This document shows positions 9,004 to 17,795 of a stretch of 64,000 nt of DNA, piece after piece (within the stretch, counting starts at the first letter, position 1; the number at the start of each line of letters is the position of its first letter). The notes under the pieces are model-generated. The model worked only from the letters and a program-made list of their open reading frames with translations, did no database searches and was not told where the DNA came from. The position numbers were made by a program, and so were the translations under genes. Source of the DNA: Pleomorphomonas sp. NRK KF1 (GTDB taxonomy: Bacteria; Pseudomonadota; Alphaproteobacteria; Rhizobiales; Pleomorphomonadaceae); assembly GCF_023721755.1 (NCBI RefSeq), contig NZ_JAMDLH010000005.1:186001-250000 (forward strand), written 5' to 3'.

Positions 9004-9015
9004 GGGCGATCGCCC
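9004..9015. repeat. 12-bp perfect palindrome GGGCGATCGCCC
   Basis: A perfect palindrome lies 10 bp after the L,D-transpeptidase stop. A weaker hairpin with ACCGG/CCGGT arms and a run of six T follow around 9030-9060. Together they may help terminate transcription; the function is not certain. Confidence 0.4.
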
Positions 9016-9097
9016 ATCAAATGCGCCCACCGGTCGTGGCCCGGTTGCCGCCTTTTTTGGTCTTCCGCTCCCAATGGGACCGGGTTAAGCTGCCTCC

Positions 9098-9619
9098 ATG
9101 AGCACCCTTTCGATCGACGTCCAGCGCGCCGCCGTGGAGGATGCCGCGGACATCGCGGCAGTCCATGATGCGGCTTGGCGCTACGCCTATCGAGGACTTC
9201 TCGACGGCGTCGAGCTCGAACGGATGATCGAACGGCGCGGCCCTCACTGGTGGGCCAAGGCGATCTCCCGCAACGTCGCCATGCTCGTGGTCAAGGTGGA
9301 AGGCCGGGTTGTCGGCTATGCGACCTTGGGTCCAAGTCGCATGCGCGCGCTTCCTTTCCAGGGCGAGGTCTACGAGCTTTATCTTCATCCCGACATGCAC
9401 GGCATCGGCCTGGGAAGAAGGTTGTTCGAGGAAGCCAGAGCGGCCCTGGCCGACATGCATCTCGACGGTCTGGTCGTTCGCGTCCTCGCGGCCAACGACG
9501 TTGGCGTCGGTTTCTATGAACGGCTCGGCGGCCAGGAAGTGGTCGGCTCCAGCGAGAAGATCGCCGGCCGCCTGGTGCCCGTCGTGGTCTATGCCTGGCC
9601 GCCGGTCGGACGAGGCTGA
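9098..9619 (+). CDS. GNAT family N-acetyltransferase
   Basis: A 173-residue GNAT-fold enzyme predicted to move an acetyl group from acetyl-CoA to an amine. The acetyl-CoA-binding motif is visible in LHPDMHGIGLGRRLFEEARAAL (motif A, about residues 90-110), followed by ANDVGVGFYERLGG (motif B). The substrate cannot be told from sequence; small proteins of this type act on antibiotics, amino acids or ribosomal proteins. It stands alone between the L,D-transpeptidase and ppa with no obvious operon partner. Confidence 0.85.
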   Translation: MSTLSIDVQRAAVEDAADIAAVHDAAWRYAYRGLLDGVELERMIERRGPHWWAKAISRNVAMLVVKVEGRVVGYATLGPSRMRALPFQGEVYELYLHPDMHGIGLGRRLFEEARAALADMHLDGLVVRVLAANDVGVGFYERLGGQEVVGSSEKIAGRLVPVVVYAWPPVGRG

Positions 9620-9725
9620 AAATCGGGCAGTTTGCCGCCCCTCCAGCGTTCGCTTCGCCTTGCTTTCGCCCCACCATTACGGATAAACACGTGCTCGCGA
9701 CTTTGTTTCTTTTCAAGGATTAATC

Positions 9726-10265
9726 ATGCGCATCGACGCCGTTCCCATCGGCAACAACCCGCCCGAGGACATCAACGTCATCATCGAGGTGCCGCTCGGT
9801 GGCGAGCCGATCAAGTACGAAATGGATAAGGCGGCCGGCGCCATGTACGTCGACCGCTTCCTCTACACGGCGATGCATTACCCTGGAAACTACGGCTTCG
9901 TGCCGCACACCCTGTCCGACGACGGCGATCCGATCGACGTGATGGTGGTCAACACTCGCGCCATCGTGCCCGGCGCCATCATGAACTGCCGCCCGATCGG
10001 CGTTCTCAAGATGCAGGACGAGAGCGGCCATGACGAGAAGATCATCGCCGTTCCCTCCAACAAGCTGACCACCCGTTACTCCAAGATCAAGACGGTCGAC
10101 GACCTGCCCGAGATCACGGTTCACCAGATCGAGCACTTCTTCGAGCACTACAAGGATCTGGAGCCCGGAAAGTGGGTAAAGGTGATCGGCTGGGGCGGCG
10201 TCGACGAGGCGGCCGAGTTGATCCTTACGGCGATCGCCAACGGCAAGACCGACGCGGAAAAGTGA
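9726..10265 (+). CDS. ppa: Inorganic pyrophosphatase
   Basis: A 179-residue soluble family I pyrophosphatase that hydrolyses PPi to two phosphates and pulls biosynthetic reactions forward. The signature [10 protein letters not shown] holds the metal-binding aspartates, and the active-site region [12 protein letters not shown] is conserved. The length is standard. The ATG at 9726 has AAGGA eight bases upstream. A 9-bp hairpin lies just after the stop. Confidence 0.97.
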   Translation: MRIDAVPIGNNPPEDINVIIEVPLGGEPIKYEMDKAAGAMYVDRFLYTAMHYPGNYGFVPHTLSDDGDPIDVMVVNTRAIVPGAIMNCRPIGVLKMQDESGHDEKIIAVPSNKLTTRYSKIKTVDDLPEITVHQIEHFFEHYKDLEPGKWVKVIGWGGVDEAAELILTAIANGKTDAEK

Positions 10266-10272
10266 TGCGGTG

Positions 10273-10293
10273 ATGGCGGCCGCCGGCCGCCAT
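10273..10293. terminator. Hairpin between convergent ppa and msrB
   Basis: A perfect 9-bp inverted repeat, ATGGCGGCC with GGCCGCCAT and a 3-base loop, fills the gap between the two stop codons. There is no long T run, so it may work as a weak terminator on both strands or protect the mRNA 3' ends. Confidence 0.55.
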
Positions 10294-10294
10294 T

Positions 10295-10699
10295 TCACTC
10301 CTGCGGATGGAAGACCAGCGCCACGCCGTTGATGCAGTAGCGCAGACCGGACGGTGGCGGCCCATCGTCGAACACATGGCCGAGGTGCGAGCCGCAGTGG
10401 GCGCAATGCACCTCGGTCCGCACCATAAAATGACTGCGGTCGACGGACGTCTCGACGGCGCCCGGCTCCGGCTCGTTGAAGCTCGGCCAACCGGTGCCGC
10501 TTTCGAACTTGTCGTTCGAAGCGAACAGCGGCGTGTCGCAGCCTGCGCAGTGGAACACGCCCCGCCGCTTCTCGTGAAGCAATGCGCAACTGCCCGGCAC
10601 CTCGGTGCCGTGTCCGCGCATGACGCGATACTGCTCCGGGGTGAGCAGGCGCTGCCACTCCGCGTCGGTGCGCGTGATGGGGAAGGTCTCGACGGTCAT
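10295..10699 (-). CDS. msrB: Peptide methionine (R)-S-oxide reductase
   Basis: A 134-residue SelR-fold enzyme that reduces the R form of methionine sulfoxide in proteins, with thioredoxin as reductant. Two zinc-binding CxxC pairs are present (HCAGCDT and HCAHCGS). The substrate-binding stretch SGTGWPSF and the catalytic Cys in LRYCINGVAL are also there; the residue after Cys-Ile-Asn is Gly, where many homologues have Ser. There is no signal peptide, so it acts in the cytoplasm. It converges with ppa. Confidence 0.95.
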   Translation of the reverse strand: MTVETFPITRTDAEWQRLLTPEQYRVMRGHGTEVPGSCALLHEKRRGVFHCAGCDTPLFASNDKFESGTGWPSFNEPEPGAVETSVDRSHFMVRTEVHCAHCGSHLGHVFDDGPPPSGLRYCINGVALVFHPQE

Positions 10700-10770
10700 G
10701 GCAGGCTCCCGTAAACGGTCTCGGCGACGATGCCGCTTCCTACGTGGGAACCCCTAGCATAGATCGCAAG

Positions 10771-11043
10771 TCAGCGACGGTCGACGCCTTCTTCACCGTC
10801 CGCCCCTTCGGATGGTTCGCCGCCGCCCGCGACTGTTTCCGCCGGCTTGTCCTGCGGGTCCACCCATTTGATCAGGAACACCCAGGCGGCGTAGACGAAG
10901 ACACCGGCGGTCAACACCATCCACATCGGATCCTTGACCACGAAGTTCTCGTAGCAGGCCCAAGCTCCGGTCACCGCCACCAGCAGCACACGACGCCAAA
11001 GCGGCCGATAGAAGGGGTGATTTAGATCGGAAACGCGCTTCAT
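10771..11043 (-). CDS. Small two-segment membrane protein (DUF3329-like)
   Basis: A 90-residue protein with two hydrophobic segments (about 15-32 and 38-56) and an acidic C-terminal tail. The pattern FYRPLWRRVLLVAV with a following FVVKDPMW resembles small uncharacterised membrane proteins of Rhizobiales (DUF3329-like); this is recollection, not a search. The ATG at 11043 is preceded by GGGAGGAC, a good ribosome binding site; a longer frame to 11079 is less likely. The 264 bp upstream (11044-11307), up to cytochrome b561, hold no recognisable gene. Confidence 0.7.
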   Translation of the reverse strand: MKRVSDLNHPFYRPLWRRVLLVAVTGAWACYENFVVKDPMWMVLTAGVFVYAAWVFLIKWVDPQDKPAETVAGGGEPSEGADGEEGVDRR

Positions 11044-11307
11044 CCGTCCTCCCGCCACCGGCCAGGCAGCCTTCATCATGGCGCCAGATGCCGGAACGCC
11101 CGGAACTTAGTGGATGGCGCGTTACGAGGCAACCTTGGGGCCTCGCCCGATCCTCTCCACCTCGTCGGGTGTTCCTCTCACGCAGTTTTGAGCCCCCACT
11201 CGTTACCTTGGTCGACTTCCCGTCGCATTCGCACTGGCAAATACCGGCCATCTACGCATAATCACCTAAACCATCACCCCATTCCAACCGATGACGGGAG
11301 CCCTGCC

Positions 11308-11886
11308 ATGAAGGATCAATCGACGCTCTTCGACCACCCCGAGGGTTACGGCACCATCAGCCGCGCCCTGCACTGGCTGATGGCGGCGCTGTTCGCCTGG
11401 CAGTTTCTTTCCGCCATCCTGCATGCCGTCGATCGCGAAATGCCGGCTGCCCGCTTCTTCTGGTCGTGGCACATGTCGGTCGGCTTCCTGCTTCTGATCG
11501 CCGTCGTCCTGCGCGGCGCCTGGGCTCTCGTCAACCTCGGCAACCGGCCGGTCCATGCCGCCGGTCTTCTCGGCATCGCCGCTCGCCTGGGACACCTCGC
11601 CCTCTATCTCCTGATGCTGGCAGTCCCGGCGGTAGCCGTGCTCAGGGCCTATGGCAGCGGTCGCGGCCTTTCGGTCTTCGGCATCGAAGTGTTCGCCGGT
11701 GGCGGCGAGCGGATCCCGGAGTTGATGGCCCCGGCCAACGCCATGCATGGCCTGCTCGGCTGGGCGCTGCTCGCCCTGACGCTCGGCCATATCGGCATGG
11801 CGCTTGCCCATGCCTACCTCTGGCGTCAGGACACGCTGACGCGCATGGTGCGCGGCCGCCCCACCCCGATCATCGGAACGGAATAG
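11308..11886 (+). CDS. Cytochrome b561 family protein
   Basis: A 192-residue membrane di-heme cytochrome b with four predicted helices (about 20-40, 52-72, 90-112, 145-165). Histidines that could ligate heme are in ALHWLM, FWSWHMSVG, LAARLGHLAL and LTLGHIGMALAHAY. Such proteins pass electrons from the quinol pool to periplasmic acceptors or superoxide. The ATG at 11308 has GGGAG upstream. It stands alone, convergent with the sugar transporter ATPase gene 23 bp away. Confidence 0.88.
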   Translation: MKDQSTLFDHPEGYGTISRALHWLMAALFAWQFLSAILHAVDREMPAARFFWSWHMSVGFLLLIAVVLRGAWALVNLGNRPVHAAGLLGIAARLGHLALYLLMLAVPAVAVLRAYGSGRGLSVFGIEVFAGGGERIPELMAPANAMHGLLGWALLALTLGHIGMALAHAYLWRQDTLTRMVRGRPTPIIGTE

Positions 11887-11909
11887 CCCTCGGGCGGACC
11901 GGCGGCCGC

Positions 11910-12983
11910 TCAGTTGGCGATGCGGCAGCCGGTCGCCTTGTCGAACAGATGGAACGAACCGGGCGCCGGTTGCAGGGTGACGACATCACCTGACGTCGGA
12001 CGGATACGCTTGTCCATGACGCGAGCGATGAGCTCGCCGGCCGCCGTTTCGACATGCACGTAGTATTCTGCGCCGAGCGCCTCGACCAGCCGGATGCGGC
12101 CGGCGAGCCCCGGCTCACCGGCATCGGCAATGCGGATATCCTCCGGGCGGACGCCGAGAAGCGATGTTCCGCCGTGATCGGACGGGCGCGCCCCGAGATC
12201 GAGAGTCCCGAAGGCGGGAGCCTGCCCTTCGGCGACCTCGATCATGTTCATCTTCGGTGATCCAAGGAAGCGGGCGACGAACAGATTGGCCGGCCGCTCG
12301 TAAAGTTCCTCCGGCGTACCGACCTGCATCAGGTTGTGGGTGTGGCCATCCTTGAGGGGCGCGAAGACGGCGATCCGGTCCCCCATGGTCATCGCTTCGG
12401 TCTGATCGTGCGTCACGTAGATCATGGTCGCGCGGATGCGCTCGCGAAGCTGCATGATCTCGCCGCGCATCGATACCCGAAGGTCGGCGTCGAGGTTAGA
12501 CAGGGGCTCGTCGAACAGGAAGACCTCGGGGTGCCGGACGATCGCCCGCCCCAGGGCGACGCGCTGGCGCTGTCCGCCCGAAAGCTGGGCCGGCCGGCGG
12601 CCAAGATAGGGACCAAGGTCGAGAATGTCGGCGGCTTCCTTCACCCGCCGGGCGATCTCAGCAGCTGGCCGTCCCGCCATCTTCAGCGGGAAGCCGATGT
12701 TGCCGGCCACCGTCATGTGCGGATAGAGCGCATAGCTCTGGAACACCATGGCGACGTTGCGGTCCGACGGCGCAAGCCCGGTCACCGAGCGGCCACCGAT
12801 CCGAATATCGCCGGAAGTCGTTTCCTCAAGACCGGCAATCATCCGGAGCGCGGTGGACTTGCCGCAGCCGGACGGCCCCACGAAGACGATGAACTCGCCA
12901 TCGTCGACCTTGAGGTCGAGGCCGGCGATCACGCCAACCTTGCCGAAGGACTTGGCAACGGACTTGAACTCGATCTCGGCCAT
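11910..12983 (-). CDS. Sugar ABC transporter ATP-binding protein (MalK/UgpC type)
   Basis: A 357-residue ATPase of a CUT1-type sugar importer. Walker A GPSGCGKST lies near residue 37, the Q-loop near FQSYALYP, the signature LSGGQRQRVALGRA and Walker B VFLFDEPLSNLD follow, and a C-terminal MalK-like regulatory TOBE domain occupies about 240-357. The open frame continues upstream into the permease gene, but the ATG at 12983 starts the standard MAEIEFKSVAK opening. It is the last gene of the GntR / NanEK / transporter operon; these ATPases can serve several importers. Confidence 0.93.
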   Translation of the reverse strand: MAEIEFKSVAKSFGKVGVIAGLDLKVDDGEFIVFVGPSGCGKSTALRMIAGLEETTSGDIRIGGRSVTGLAPSDRNVAMVFQSYALYPHMTVAGNIGFPLKMAGRPAAEIARRVKEAADILDLGPYLGRRPAQLSGGQRQRVALGRAIVRHPEVFLFDEPLSNLDADLRVSMRGEIMQLRERIRATMIYVTHDQTEAMTMGDRIAVFAPLKDGHTHNLMQVGTPEELYERPANLFVARFLGSPKMNMIEVAEGQAPAFGTLDLGARPSDHGGTSLLGVRPEDIRIADAGEPGLAGRIRLVEALGAEYYVHVETAAGELIARVMDKRIRPTSGDVVTLQPAPGSFHLFDKATGCRIAN

Positions 12984-13024
12984 GGTCGTTTCCCGGAATT
13001 CTCGAGGCGAAGAGGGGATAGGGG

Positions 13025-13858
13025 TCAGCCCTTGACGGCGCCGGCGGTCATCGACCGGCCGATCTGGCGATACATCAGAAGGCCGAGGATGAGGGGCGGC
13101 AGCGTCGCCAGGATCATGACGGCGGCCGCCACGCCCCAACGCACGCCACCGCCAGAGGCGGCGAAAAAGAACGAGGCACCGACCGACACCGGCGTTGCGC
13201 TGTTGGTGGTCAGCATCAGGCCGAACAGGAACTCGTTCCACGAATAGATGAAGGCCAGCACCGACGACGCCGCGACGACGTTGAGGGACATCGGTGCCAC
13301 GACATAGACGAGAAGCCGCAACGTACCCGCACCGTCGACGCGACCGGCTTCCTCGATCTCCAGCGGAAGATCGGCAATCGAGGAGGCGAACAGCACCAAT
13401 ACGAGCGGCACGTTGACGAGGCAGAGAATGAGGGCAAGGCCGAAGCGCGTGTCGAGCAGGCCGACCTGCTGGTACATCAGGTAGATCGGAATGGCGAAGA
13501 TGATCAGCGGCACGGCGCGGAGATTGACGGCGAGCGGCAGCAGCCAGCTCCTGCCCACGCCAAAGCGCGCCATGGCATAGGCGGCGGGGAAGGCCAGAGC
13601 GATGGCGAGAACCGAGCCGATCAGCGAGGCCACGAGGCTGTTGGTGAGGAAATGCAGGATGTCGAAGCGGTCGGCCATGGCGAACACGGCCGCGTAGTTG
13701 TCGAGCGTCGGCGCCTCGATGAACAGCGAGGCGTTGGTCATGATCTCCGCCTCGCTCTTCAGCGAGGTGACCAGCGTCGCGATCACCGGGAAGTTCAGGA
13801 TCACCACGGCAGCGATGAACACCAGCCACCGCAGGGCGTTGACGAGGGGCTTCCTCAT
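13025..13858 (-). CDS. Sugar ABC transporter permease (MalG type)
   Basis: A 277-residue inner-membrane permease with about six hydrophobic segments. The EAA loop that docks the ATPase reads IEEAGRVDGAGTLRLLVYVVAPMS (positions about 195-215). It pairs with the upstream permease, whose stop overlaps its start by four bases (ATGA), indicating translational coupling. Part of the amino-sugar uptake operon. Confidence 0.92.
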   Translation of the reverse strand: MRKPLVNALRWLVFIAAVVILNFPVIATLVTSLKSEAEIMTNASLFIEAPTLDNYAAVFAMADRFDILHFLTNSLVASLIGSVLAIALAFPAAYAMARFGVGRSWLLPLAVNLRAVPLIIFAIPIYLMYQQVGLLDTRFGLALILCLVNVPLVLVLFASSIADLPLEIEEAGRVDGAGTLRLLVYVVAPMSLNVVAASSVLAFIYSWNEFLFGLMLTTNSATPVSVGASFFFAASGGGVRWGVAAAVMILATLPPLILGLLMYRQIGRSMTAGAVKG

Positions 13859-14724
13859 AGCGGCGCCTTTCTGGCAGTGAGGCCGTTGATCACCCAAAGC
13901 ACCACGAAGGATGCCACGAGCAGCAACATCGAGGCGGCAACGGCGAGGCCTATGTCGCCCACCTTGAAGAAGGCCTGGTAGATGTAGATGCTCATCGACG
14001 TCGTCGAACCGCCAGCTCCCGGCCCGACCAGGGTGTAGAGGTTGTCGAACACGCGAAAGCTGTCGATGAAGCGGATGAAGAAGGTGATCCCGATCGCCGG
14101 CATCATCAGCGGCAGGTCGATGTTGAGGAACAACCGTCGTCCGCGGGCCCCGTCCAGCGCCGCCGCCTCGCGAACATCCGGCGAGATCGCTGCGTAGGAC
14201 GAGTGCAAGATCAAGAGCGCGAACGGCGTCCATTGCAGCGTCTCCACGACCACCAGCGTCGTGAAGGCCCAGTCGCGGCCGAGGAATGCGGGAAAATCAC
14301 CGTACCATTCGAGGAGGTAGTACGGCACCGCACCGACGAACTCATGCAGGATCAGCCGGTACATCAGGCCGACCAGCGCCGGCGCCACCATCATCGGCAG
14401 CATCAGCAAGGCGATCAGCCAGGGTCGTTTTGCGAACAGCGGCGCCAGAAACACGGCAAGCCCGAGGCCAGCCACCACCTGGATGACGGAGACGATCAGT
14501 CCGAAGCGCAGGGAGAACCACGCGGCGGCCCAGAACTCCGGATCGGCGATGGCCTTGGCATAGTTGGACAGGCCGATCGGTTCCGGCGCGCGAATGTTCT
14601 CGAAGCCGACGCGCGAGATCGAATAGATGATGTCGAGAACGAGCGGGAACCCGAGAAGGGCGATGAGAAAGGCCGTGAGCGGGGCGATCAGAAGGCGCCC
14701 CTCGAAACGGGAAGTCCGCGGCAT
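13855..14724 (-). CDS. Sugar ABC transporter permease (MalF type)
   Basis: A 289-residue permease with about six membrane segments, starting in the cytoplasm (MPRTSRFEGRLL). The EAA-type loop is VREAAALDGARGRRLFLNIDLPLM. It follows the binding-protein gene after a 164-bp gap that holds a strong hairpin, and it overlaps the next permease. Together with the 277-residue permease it forms the membrane channel of the importer. Confidence 0.92.
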   Translation of the reverse strand: MPRTSRFEGRLLIAPLTAFLIALLGFPLVLDIIYSISRVGFENIRAPEPIGLSNYAKAIADPEFWAAAWFSLRFGLIVSVIQVVAGLGLAVFLAPLFAKRPWLIALLMLPMMVAPALVGLMYRLILHEFVGAVPYYLLEWYGDFPAFLGRDWAFTTLVVVETLQWTPFALLILHSSYAAISPDVREAAALDGARGRRLFLNIDLPLMMPAIGITFFIRFIDSFRVFDNLYTLVGPGAGGSTTSMSIYIYQAFFKVGDIGLAVAASMLLLVASFVVLWVINGLTARKAPL

Positions 14725-14765
14725 ACGGGTCTCGTCCTCGAAAGATCGGCGACGGCGGAAAGGTG

Positions 14766-14798
14766 CCGCGCGCCGGCCGGGGGGAAACCGGCGCGCGG
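14766..14798 (-). terminator. GC-rich hairpin between binding-protein and permease genes
   Basis: A perfect 11-bp inverted repeat, CCGCGCGCCGG and CCGGCGCGCGG, with an 11-base loop. There is no T run. In the minus-strand transcript it would follow the solute-binding-protein gene, a place where hairpins often stabilise the upstream message or cut downstream expression, giving excess binding protein. Confidence 0.65.
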
Positions 14799-14888
14799 AG
14801 TGGCGGCGCGGCGCTGCTGGCTCAATTATCTACCGCAACCCGCCGGAGTTGGGACAGGGGCGGTCAGGCCGCCACCGTCCAGATATGA

Positions 14889-16208
14889 TCAGGGTTTCAG
14901 GAGTTCGGCCATGCCCGACTTGGTCGCAGCGAGCGCTTCGTCGAGCGATTTGTCGCCAGCCCAGTAGGCGGTGAATTCCTTGGCCTGCAACTCGTAGACC
15001 TGCAACGCCTTGGCCGCCGTGCCACCATGCATGACGAAGCCATAAGCGCCGGCGAACTGGCCGAGCTTGACGAGGTCGGGCCGTTCGGCGCTGACCTTGG
15101 CCACCACCTCGTCGCTGAGCGCCGGCGAGCCGCCGGCCTTGGCATAGATCTCCATGGCATCGGGCGTGCCAAGCCAGTTCAGGAACCTGACGGCGCCCTC
15201 CTTGTTCTTGGACGCCTTGTTGATGCCAAGACCGAGACCGTGGATATGGGTGAAGCGCCCCTCCGGGCCGGCAGGTGGCGCGACGGTGCCGATCTTGCCG
15301 GCGACGGCGGGCGTCTTCTCCTTGTTGTCGAGATCGCCGAAAGCGGCGTTCCACTGCACCATCGTGGCCACCTGGCCGGCGCCGAAGGCGGCGTTGGACT
15401 CGGCAAATTCGTAGGTGGTCGAGTCCTTGGGCGACGTGCCCTCGTCATAGAGCTTCTTGTAGATGTCGAGCGCCGTGCGATAGGCGGGGCTGTCGACGGT
15501 GATCTCGCCCTTGTCGTTCATCCAGTCGCCGCCCTGGGCGCGCGCGACCGAATGCCAGACCATCATGTTGAACAAGAGGTTCTTCATCTGGAGAACCGTG
15601 CCATAGCGGGTCGGGCTGTCCGAGTTGATCGACTTGGTGAAGAACAGCGCCGTCGCCATCCAGTCTTCCCAGGTCCAGGCGTCCGGGTCCTTTGGCTCGA
15701 GCTTCTTGCCGAGATACTTCTCGGAAATCTCGCCGTATTTCGCCTTCCAGTCGGCGTCGGACAGCAGCTTCTCGATGAGGTCGGTGCGGTAGTACATGAA
15801 GTGCAACGACAGGTCGGTCGGGATGCCGTACTGCTTGCCGTCATACTGCATGGTCGCCAGCACCTTCTCGGGGAAGGTCGCCTTGTCCGCGTCCGGCAGC
15901 GTGATCGGATCCATGAACGGCGCATAGCGACCGAGCGCGTATGTGGCGAGAAGGTTGACGTCGAAGTCGGTCGAGCCGGCGGCGAGATCGGCGGCCAGCT
16001 TGTCGAAGAAGCCATCGCGATTGAAGAAGATCAGCTTCACCTTGTCGGCGTCGGAAGCTGTGGCGTTGTAGGCGTCCGCCGCCTTGCGCAGGCCAGCCTC
16101 CTCAGGTCCTCCCGGCCATCCGAGAACGGTCACCTCGGCCATGGCTCCGGTCACACCCAACGCCGCGAACAGGGCGGCACTGGTCAGAAGGGTTTTCAGT
16201 CGCGTCAT
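14889..16208 (-). CDS. Extracellular sugar-binding protein of ABC transporter
   Basis: A 439-residue family 1 solute-binding protein with a signal peptide (MTRLKTLLTSAALFAALGVTGAMA, cleavage after AMA). It should bind the imported sugar in the periplasm and hand it to the permeases. The next genes encode permeases and an ATPase, and the gene before it encodes the fused NanE-NanK enzyme, so an amino sugar such as N-acetylmannosamine is the likely ligand. This is inferred from context only. Confidence 0.92.
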   Translation of the reverse strand: MTRLKTLLTSAALFAALGVTGAMAEVTVLGWPGGPEEAGLRKAADAYNATASDADKVKLIFFNRDGFFDKLAADLAAGSTDFDVNLLATYALGRYAPFMDPITLPDADKATFPEKVLATMQYDGKQYGIPTDLSLHFMYYRTDLIEKLLSDADWKAKYGEISEKYLGKKLEPKDPDAWTWEDWMATALFFTKSINSDSPTRYGTVLQMKNLLFNMMVWHSVARAQGGDWMNDKGEITVDSPAYRTALDIYKKLYDEGTSPKDSTTYEFAESNAAFGAGQVATMVQWNAAFGDLDNKEKTPAVAGKIGTVAPPAGPEGRFTHIHGLGLGINKASKNKEGAVRFLNWLGTPDAMEIYAKAGGSPALSDEVVAKVSAERPDLVKLGQFAGAYGFVMHGGTAAKALQVYELQAKEFTAYWAGDKSLDEALAATKSGMAELLKP

Positions 16209-16226
16209 TTTGTGTCCCCTTGGATT

Positions 16227-17750
16227 CTATAATGTGCGACGGGCGAGATCGGCGGCGCCGATCACGCCAGCGGATTTTCCGAGAGCCGCGGCGCGGATCT
16301 CGGGCTTCAGGTGTGGCGGCAGATGCGCCAGCCGCGCTTCGAGGCGCGCGCGATAGCCGTCGGCCAGGCCGACGCCACCGCCGACGACCATGACGGCCGG
16401 ATCGAACAGCAGTTGCAGGTTCTCAAGAAGCCGCGCGACCACATCGACCGAGCGGTCGACCACGGCGGACGCCCAGGCCTCGCCACGCGCCGCAGCGGCG
16501 AAGACGGCCGGCGCGTCGACGGAGTGGCCGAGCGCCGCAGCCGCATCGGCCAGAAAGCTGCCGCTCGCCAGCGTTTCGAGCGGGACCCCGGCCGTCTCGT
16601 GAGTGAAGCCGACCGAGCCGGCGACACCACCGCGACCGACGAGCAAGCGCCCACCGATGACGGCGCCGCCACCAATCCCCGTGGAGACGGTGACGAACAC
16701 AAGATCGCGGCCGGCACCGGCGCCGAAGCGGTACTCGCCCCAGGCAGCCGCCTGCGCGTCATTGTGGAGCACCACCGACCTGCCGAGGCGCTCCGCCAAT
16801 GCGTCGGCCAACGGATAGTTCGACGACACCGGCAGCGTACCGGGGTTGAGCGCCGACCAGCGGCCACCATGCACGACGCCCGTGACCGCGCCGCCCACGG
16901 CGCCATACCGACCCTGCCAGGGAGCCGCCAGCTCGGCGATGGCGTCGCACCAGTCATCCGGATCGACCTGCCTGTCCGTGCCTTGCTCGCGCCGGTCTAC
17001 GACACGGTCGCCATCGACCAGAGCTACCAGCGTCTTGGTGCCGCCGAGATCGAAGGCCAGTGCCGGTTGGGTGGCAGCGGCGCGGGCCACATCGATGGCA
17101 TCGGCAAACCAGCGCGCGATGTGCTCGGGACGGGTGATGGCCGAACCGACGACGACGCCGTGGGCGCCGAGCCGGATCGCTTCCGCCGCCTGTTCCGGTA
17201 CGCGGATGCGCCCTTCAGCGATCACTGGCCGGCCAAGCCGCACGGCGGCGGCGAGCAATGGAAAGTCTGGCTCCGACGGCTCCGGGCCGCCGGTATATCC
17301 GGACATGGTGGTGCCCACGACATCGACGCCGAGCGCCACCACCGCCCTCGCTTCCTCGATGGTCGAGATGTCGGCCATGGCGAGTTTGCCTCGGGCATGC
17401 ACGGCCTTGCAGAGATCGGCCACAGGCACGGGACGAACCCGATCGGTCGCATCGAAGGCAATGATGTCGGCGCCGGCGTCGGCCAGCGCGATGACATCGT
17501 CCAGAAAGGGCGTGATCCGGATCGGTGAGGTATCGAGATCGCGCTTGATAAGACCGATGATCGGCGCGTCCGTCGCCGCCCTGACCGCCTTGAGATTGGC
17601 GATGCCCTCGATCCGAAGCCCTCGACCGCCCGAGGCCAGGGCAGCCAGCGCGAAGCCGACCACCTGATCGGGGTGATCCAGCGGCCCCTCCGGCACCGGC
17701 TGACAGGAAACGACGAGCGATGAGGCAAAACGCTGGAGGCAGTCGGACAC
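16227..17750 (-). CDS. nanEK: Fused N-acetylmannosamine-6-phosphate 2-epimerase / ROK-family kinase (NanE-NanK)
   Basis: A 507-residue two-domain enzyme. Residues about 1-225 are a NanE-like TIM barrel with MADISTIEEARAVVALGVD and VVGTTMSGYTGG; residues about 235-507 are a ROK kinase beginning ALAFDLGGTKTLVALVD. Together they would phosphorylate ManNAc and convert ManNAc-6-P to GlcNAc-6-P. The ROK zinc motif CxCGxxGC is missing: the matching region reads GFTHETAGVPLETLASG. The GTG at 17750 was chosen because GAGGAAACC precedes it; an in-frame TTG at 17807 is possible. It lies between the GntR-type regulator and the binding protein. No NanA lyase is nearby. Confidence 0.88.
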   Translation of the reverse strand: MSDCLQRFASSLVVSCQPVPEGPLDHPDQVVGFALAALASGGRGLRIEGIANLKAVRAATDAPIIGLIKRDLDTSPIRITPFLDDVIALADAGADIIAFDATDRVRPVPVADLCKAVHARGKLAMADISTIEEARAVVALGVDVVGTTMSGYTGGPEPSEPDFPLLAAAVRLGRPVIAEGRIRVPEQAAEAIRLGAHGVVVGSAITRPEHIARWFADAIDVARAAATQPALAFDLGGTKTLVALVDGDRVVDRREQGTDRQVDPDDWCDAIAELAAPWQGRYGAVGGAVTGVVHGGRWSALNPGTLPVSSNYPLADALAERLGRSVVLHNDAQAAAWGEYRFGAGAGRDLVFVTVSTGIGGGAVIGGRLLVGRGGVAGSVGFTHETAGVPLETLASGSFLADAAAALGHSVDAPAVFAAAARGEAWASAVVDRSVDVVARLLENLQLLFDPAVMVVGGGVGLADGYRARLEARLAHLPPHLKPEIRAAALGKSAGVIGAADLARRTL

Positions 17751-17795
17751 GGTTTCCTCGCTGCTGTTCACTGGAAGAGTGGTAGCAGCGAAAGA

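Noticed and set aside
9004-9060. Rho-independent terminator after the L,D-transpeptidase
   Set aside because: The palindrome is perfect but has no loop of its own, and the hairpin nearest the T run has only five pairs; listed as a repeat only.
11910-13829. 639-residue frame reading through permease and ATPase as one protein
   Set aside because: Only the last 357 residues are the ATPase; the earlier part is an out-of-frame reading of the permease.
15027-16232. 401-residue plus-strand frame opposite the sugar-binding protein
   Set aside because: Shadow of a gene with a clear signal peptide.
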